Source: Zymogenus sp964542895 (GTDB lineage: Bacteria; Desulfobacterota; Zymogenia; Zymogenales; Zymogenaceae). From it: a DNA stretch of 29,354 nt. The first letter of the stretch is position 1; each line of letters opens with the position of its first letter. Both the position numbers and the translations under genes were made by a program. Below the pieces are notes generated by a model. It did not search any database. It was given only the letters and a program-made list of their open reading frames with translations, and was not told where the DNA came from. Shown here piece by piece: positions 26,036 through 29,354 of the stretch. The DNA lies in contig CAZIWT010000028.1 of assembly GCA_964542895.1 (NCBI GenBank), positions 1 through 29,354 of the forward strand, in the 5' to 3' direction.

Positions 26036-26120
26036 TAACATTGTTCATGGACGGTTCCGTTCCCCAAGGCTTAAAAATAGAGTTAAATATATAAAGGATC
26101 TTTTTAAGGAGGGATATAAG

Positions 26121-27398
26121 ATGTACGACTTTATACTGACCAAGGAGGAGAAGGCCTTCAGAGACGAGGTGCGGGAGTTCACGAGGGAGAAGGTCACCCC
26201 CGACTTTCTGAGGGAGATGGACAGAGACGAGATAACCTACCCGAGGGAGTTCGTGGAGAACCTCGCAAAGCAAAACCTCATCGGGTCGCGCTTCCCGAAG
26301 GAGTGGGGGGGAAGGGGGATGAGCTGGGTCGGCGAGATCGTCGCTCTGGAGGAGTTGGGGTGCCTCGGGATCGCCCTCGGGTGCGCCTTCTCGATGCCTT
26401 CCATAGTTGGGGAGGCGCTGGACAAGTTCGGCACCGATGAGCAGAAGGAGAAGTACTTAAGGCCGATGCTCGAAGGGAAGCTTGTCTCGGCGGAGGCGCT
26501 GACCGAGCCGAGGGGCGGGTCCGACTTTTTCGGCGCCACAACAAAGGCGGTCCTGGAGGGGGATCACTTCATCCTCAACGGCCAGAAGCGCTTCGTGGTG
26601 GGGGCGGCGGAGGCGGACTTCTTCCTCGTCTACTGCAGGACGAACTTCGACCCGGATGCCCACAAGTACAGCAAGATCAGCCTTCTTATCGTGGATAAGG
26701 GCCCCGGGGTGGAGACCGAATACCAGTACGGGCTCATGGGATGCAGGGGGGGCGGCACCGGGCGCCTCGTCTTCAGGGACGTCAAGGTCCCCAAGGAGAA
26801 CCTTGTGGGTGAGCTCCACGGTGGGGCGATCTGCTTCAACCAGATGATGATCCCGGAGAGGATGACGTCGGCCGCGGGATGCCTGGCCGTATGGGCGAGC
26901 CTCGACATCGCCCTGAGATACACCAACAAGCGCGCCGCCTTCGGCAGGCTCATAAGGAAGTTCCAGGCGGTCAACTTCATGATAGCGGAGTCCGTAACCC
27001 AGCTCGACGCCGCAAGGGGGATCTGCTACCTCGCGGGGCGCGCCATAGACAACGACTACCCAAACGTCAGGAGGCTCGTCAGCGAGGCGAAGAAATTCGC
27101 GACGAAGGCCGGCTGGGACATAGTCAATAACGCCATGCAGATCATGGGAGGGATCGGCTACACCGACGTGTACCCGATCGAGAGGGCGCTGAGGGACTTT
27201 CGCCTCTGCATGATCTGGACGGGAACGTCGGAGATAATGAGCCTTCTCATCCAGCACGAGTACTACGACGAGATACTGAACCAGCCCTACAACAGGAGGG
27301 AGATGGAGCGGGACGCCATGAACCCGGACGCCGAGGAGCGCTGCTTCACCGACGAAGACATGTGGGAGGTGCACGACAGGGGGAAGGCCGCGGACTGA
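26121..27398 (+). CDS. Acyl-CoA dehydrogenase with alternative catalytic-base position
   Basis: 425-residue FAD enzyme that makes the alpha,beta double bond in acyl-CoA and passes electrons to ETF. Family segments: AEALTEPRGGSDF (124-136), the RAAFGRLIRKFQAV flavin-binding segment (271-284), QIMGGIGYTDVYPIERALRD (340-359) and the closing WTGTSEIM. The usual catalytic Glu of MCAD/SCAD (YEGT) is Thr367 here (WTGT). Glu246 in IPERMTS occupies the position used as catalytic base by isovaleryl- and long-chain acyl-CoA dehydrogenases, so activity is likely kept in that mode. AAGGAGG precedes the ATG. It has its own strong promoter (26007-26035). Confidence 0.9.
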   Translation: MYDFILTKEEKAFRDEVREFTREKVTPDFLREMDRDEITYPREFVENLAKQNLIGSRFPKEWGGRGMSWVGEIVALEELGCLGIALGCAFSMPSIVGEALDKFGTDEQKEKYLRPMLEGKLVSAEALTEPRGGSDFFGATTKAVLEGDHFILNGQKRFVVGAAEADFFLVYCRTNFDPDAHKYSKISLLIVDKGPGVETEYQYGLMGCRGGGTGRLVFRDVKVPKENLVGELHGGAICFNQMMIPERMTSAAGCLAVWASLDIALRYTNKRAAFGRLIRKFQAVNFMIAESVTQLDAARGICYLAGRAIDNDYPNVRRLVSEAKKFATKAGWDIVNNAMQIMGGIGYTDVYPIERALRDFRLCMIWTGTSEIMSLLIQHEYYDEILNQPYNRREMERDAMNPDAEERCFTDEDMWEVHDRGKAAD

Positions 27399-27419
27399 GG
27401 GGCCGCCGGCAATTTGCTA

Positions 27420-27505
27420 TCGGTTGTTGGCTGTCGGTTGTTTTCTATTGAATATTGACCGTTTTCCATTGACCGTTTTCTATTGACCGTTTTCTATTGA
27501 CTGAT
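27420..27505. repeat. Degenerate 14-bp tandem repeat
   Basis: ATTGACCGTTTTC(C/T) repeats at 27454, 27468 and 27482, with a partial copy at 27496. A diverged TCGGTTGTT series with the same 14-bp spacing extends back to 27420. It lies between the acyl-CoA dehydrogenase gene and the HpaB-family relic and contains no coding signal. Confidence 0.6.
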
Positions 27506-27574
27506 TGCTATCGCGGAAGCTGGAAATTTGGGAAATTTGAAATTCGATATTAATCCGATAGCAGGGGTGTACCC

Positions 27575-27776
27575 TTGGCCGTTCTAACCGGAGCAGAATA
27601 CAGGGAGAGCCTGAAGGCACTCTCACCTGAGGTCTACATCCGCGGGAAGAGGGTGGAGGAGGTCGTAGGCCACCCCCTCCTGAAACAGACGATTAACCAC
27701 ATGTCATCCATCGCCGAACCGGCGTCGAATCCCGAAGATGGGAAAGGAAGTTGCGCGGGAGATAGCCGGCATATAA
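27575..27776 (+). pseudogene. Internally deleted relic of an HpaB-family hydroxylase / 4-hydroxybutyryl-CoA dehydratase gene
   Basis: From TTG 27575 the frame reads MAVLTGAEYRESLKALSPEV, then YIRGKRVEEVVGHPLLKQTI, which matches the N-terminus of the 4-hydroxyphenylacetate 3-hydroxylase / vinylacetyl-CoA isomerase family, normally about 490 residues. After about 50 residues similarity stops. In the +1 frame from 27729 the sequence reads IPKMGKEVAREIAGI and then TAA (27774-27776), which looks like the C-terminal end of the same family. The simplest view is a large internal deletion joining both ends out of frame. The 80-residue frame running on to 27817 would be an artefact of this. The next gene starts 4 nt before that frame's stop. 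Confidence 0.65.
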
Positions 27777-27813
27777 AAGACTATACGAGGGAAAAACGAG
27801 AGGAAAAATTGAT

Positions 27814-28326
27814 ATGACACTGAAAAAACTGGAAGGGGAGGAGCTCAGGGATATCCTCATAAGGAACTGGATGACCCACGACGCCCTCTGGTACGCCGAG
27901 GCGGCGGCGAAGCTGGGGATGGCTGAGGCGAGCCCCATGAACCTCAGGGTCTGCAGGACGCTGGGGAGGATCGAGTTCAAACGCTACATGAAGGCGGCCG
28001 GCGCCGCCCCCCCGACGAACATGAAGGAGCTCGAGGAGATTTACAGGGAGGGGATGAAGATCTTCGTTCCGCCGTTTATGGATTTCACCTTCACGTTTAA
28101 CGACGACGGCACGGTCGTGGCGGAGGTGTTCGACTGCTTCGCCTTCAACGGAATGACCAAGGCGGGAGCCATAGGGGAGTACGAGTGCGGGATCTTCGAG
28201 AGGATAGAGGGGTGGTTCGACGCGATGGGAGTCAGCTACACCCGCACCCCGGATTTATCCCGCTGCCTCAAGTACAAGGGGGAGGAGTGCGTAATCACCA
28301 TGAAATTTGACTTTTCAAAAGAGTAA
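27814..28326 (+). CDS. DUF6125-like protein
   Basis: 170 residues, soluble. Features I see are RNWMTHDALWYAEAAAKLGM at the N-terminus, FTFNDDGTVVAEVFDCFAFN in the middle and a cysteine-bearing GEYECGIFERIEGWFDAMGV segment. This is the pattern of DUF6125 proteins common in Deltaproteobacteria, some of which are described as L-2-amino-thiazoline-4-carboxylate hydrolase-like. No function is established. It is 10 nt upstream of a TetR regulator, so the two likely form a unit, and it follows the HpaB-family relic with no clear promoter in between. Confidence 0.65.
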   Translation: MTLKKLEGEELRDILIRNWMTHDALWYAEAAAKLGMAEASPMNLRVCRTLGRIEFKRYMKAAGAAPPTNMKELEEIYREGMKIFVPPFMDFTFTFNDDGTVVAEVFDCFAFNGMTKAGAIGEYECGIFERIEGWFDAMGVSYTRTPDLSRCLKYKGEECVITMKFDFSKE

Positions 28327-28336
28327 GGAGACCTAA

Positions 28337-28966
28337 ATGCGGCCGACGCCCTACGACGAGCTGAAGGAGCAGGAGCGGGAGGTGAGGCGGGAGATGATCC
28401 TCTCGGCGGCGCTGAAGCTCTTCGCCGAGAAGGACTACAAGAGCGTCACGGTAAGGGAAATCGCCAGAGAGGCGGGGATGAGCCCCGGCACGATATATCG
28501 GTACTACCAAAACATCGACGACCTCTTCATGGATGTCTTCGTCGCCAGCGTAAAGGAGATAAAGGAGATCATCGACCGGGAGTGCCTGGTGGATAAGAAG
28601 TGCTCATTGAGGCGGCTCTGCGAGGTATATATTAGTTATCTCAACGACAACTTCTCCTTCTACCTGATGATGGGCCACTTCATGCTGGCGGGAAAGCTGT
28701 CGTTTGAGGCCACCGAGAGGCTGAACCCGATCATGAGGGATTTAATTGACATGATCGAGAAGGTCGTGATCGCAATCTCGCCCGACGGAAAGCCGAAGAA
28801 CAGCCGGATGATCTCCCACGCCCTCTTCGCGGCGCTCAACGGAAACATGATCAGCTACGCCAGATACCCGGGGAGGAAAGAGGAGGAGATACGAAACTAC
28901 ATCCTGAAGCTCACCGACGTCGTGGCGGGGCTGTTTGAAGAGAGCGTCAGGGGCGGTAATAAATAG
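28337..28966 (+). CDS. TetR/AcrR-family transcriptional regulator
   Basis: 209 residues. The helix-turn-helix is at about 19-55 (LSAALKLFAEKDYKSVTVRE, then AGMSPGTIYRYY). The C-terminal ligand domain is variable and not assigned. It starts 10 nt after the DUF6125-like stop, with AAGGAGA ahead of its ATG. It probably controls the cluster that includes this gene and perhaps the acyl-CoA dehydrogenase upstream, but no operator is visible near it. Confidence 0.9.
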   Translation: MRPTPYDELKEQEREVRREMILSAALKLFAEKDYKSVTVREIAREAGMSPGTIYRYYQNIDDLFMDVFVASVKEIKEIIDRECLVDKKCSLRRLCEVYISYLNDNFSFYLMMGHFMLAGKLSFEATERLNPIMRDLIDMIEKVVIAISPDGKPKNSRMISHALFAALNGNMISYARYPGRKEEEIRNYILKLTDVVAGLFEESVRGGNK

Positions 28967-29062
28967 CTTGATTAGAATGAAATAAAGGGTGTCACTGAGC
29001 GTCTAAGACTTTAGGGATATTTAGAATGGATAGTTTTTGATGTTTTTTGAAAGGAGATAAAT

Positions 29063-29354
29063 GTGTCTGTCAATAAAAACCTGCTCGCCCCGTGCGGCCT
29101 CTACTGCGGCGTCTGCTCCATCCACATAGCCCACAGGGACAACAACCAGAAGTTCAAGGAGATACTCACCGGGATCTACGGCGTACCGGTGGAGGAGATT
29201 CAGTGTGAGGGGTGTCTCTCCCCAGAGCCCTTCGTCTACTGCAGGAGCTGCCCCATCAAGGACTGCACGAGGGAGAAGGGATACGAGGGGTGCCACCAGT
29301 GCGACGAATTCCCCTGCGAGCATATCGACAACTTCCCCATACCGGTGGGGAAGA
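29063..29354 (+). CDS. DUF3795-family cysteine-rich protein, N-terminal part
   Basis: The frame opens at GTG 29063 after AAAGGAG and runs off the window end (97 residues shown). It is very cysteine-rich: APCGLYCGVCSIHIAH, then CEGCLS, CRSCPIKDC and CHQCDEFPCEH. The CGLYCG motif and the later CxxC and CP pairs are typical of DUF3795 proteins, which probably bind zinc or a metal cluster. An ATG at 29061 is in another frame and gives no family match, so the GTG is preferred. The function is unknown. Confidence 0.8.
   Translation, partial: MSVNKNLLAPCGLYCGVCSIHIAHRDNNQKFKEILTGIYGVPVEEIQCEGCLSPEPFVYCRSCPIKDCTREKGYEGCHQCDEFPCEHIDNFPIPVGK

Larger units (their letters stand above)
25828..26120. other. 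Divergent intergenic region
   Basis: 293 bp between the fumarase beta gene (-) and the acyl-CoA dehydrogenase gene (+). It holds a plus-strand terminator-like hairpin (25940-25968) and a near-consensus plus-strand promoter (26007-26035). No gene is supported. Confidence 0.55.

Noticed and set aside
26457..27374. 305-residue open frame antisense to the acyl-CoA dehydrogenase
   Set aside because: It is a mirror frame of a GC-rich gene with no family resemblance. The plus-strand gene has clear motifs, a ribosome binding site and a promoter.

Overview
This 29.4 kb window carries about two dozen protein genes and no rRNA, tRNA, CRISPR array or insertion sequence that I can recognise. The gene content suggests an uncultured anaerobic bacterium, probably Desulfobacterota/Deltaproteobacteria-like: a CHASE2 adenylate cyclase next to a FecR protein, a fused HgcAB-like corrinoid/ferredoxin protein with its methyltransferase, crotonase and acyl-CoA dehydrogenase genes, a stand-alone fumarase beta chain, DUF1007 plus NicO metal transport, and a DUF3795 protein. 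Most genes are GC-rich. The lineage is an inference and no marker gene fixes it.

Layout. 1-310 looks like a junction: the tail of an NDP-forming acyl-CoA synthetase-like gene, then about 190 bp of AT-rich DNA encoding the end of a rubrerythrin on the minus strand, then a cyclase gene that seems to lack its first residues. 311-3399 (+) holds adenylate cyclase and FecR. 3630-10876 (-) is an envelope cluster read from right to left: alpha-2-macroglobulin, transpeptidase lipoprotein, a degenerate metallopeptidase-like protein and a lipoprotein. 10877-11638 is a long gene-free stretch. 11639-13610 (-) is a PadR regulator with a tandem flavodoxin-like Fe-S flavoprotein. 13892-15405 (-) is DUF1007 plus NicO. 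15590-18153 (-) is TetR, methyltransferase and HgcAB-like fusion. 18389-22925 (-) carries citrate synthase, a class III aminotransferase, a VOC protein, a crotonase and a membrane protein. 23210-25827 (-) holds fumarase beta, an SDR epimerase and a Gfo/Idh oxidoreductase. 26121-29354 (+) has acyl-CoA dehydrogenase, a decayed HpaB-family relic, a DUF6125-like gene, TetR and a partial DUF3795 gene.

The main discovery is in the alpha-2-macroglobulin. It appears as two open frames (7685-10885 and 6215-7672), but both are in the same frame and separated by a single TGA. That TGA sits exactly where the thioester cysteine belongs: GYPYG-[TGA]-NEQ against the canonical GYPYG-C-x-EQ. The mRNA just after it folds into a perfect 8-bp hairpin whose apical GGUU begins 19 nt past the UGA, which is the geometry of a bacterial SECIS element. 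TGA is an ordinary stop elsewhere in the window, including at the end of this same gene. The best reading is a selenocysteine-containing alpha-2-macroglobulin, with a selenoester in place of the thioester. I know of no described example.

Secondary points are the HgcAB-like fusion with an altered cap motif and a missing cluster cysteine, two self-contained repressor promoters (PadR and TetR) with palindromic operators, and several enzymes with substituted catalytic residues.
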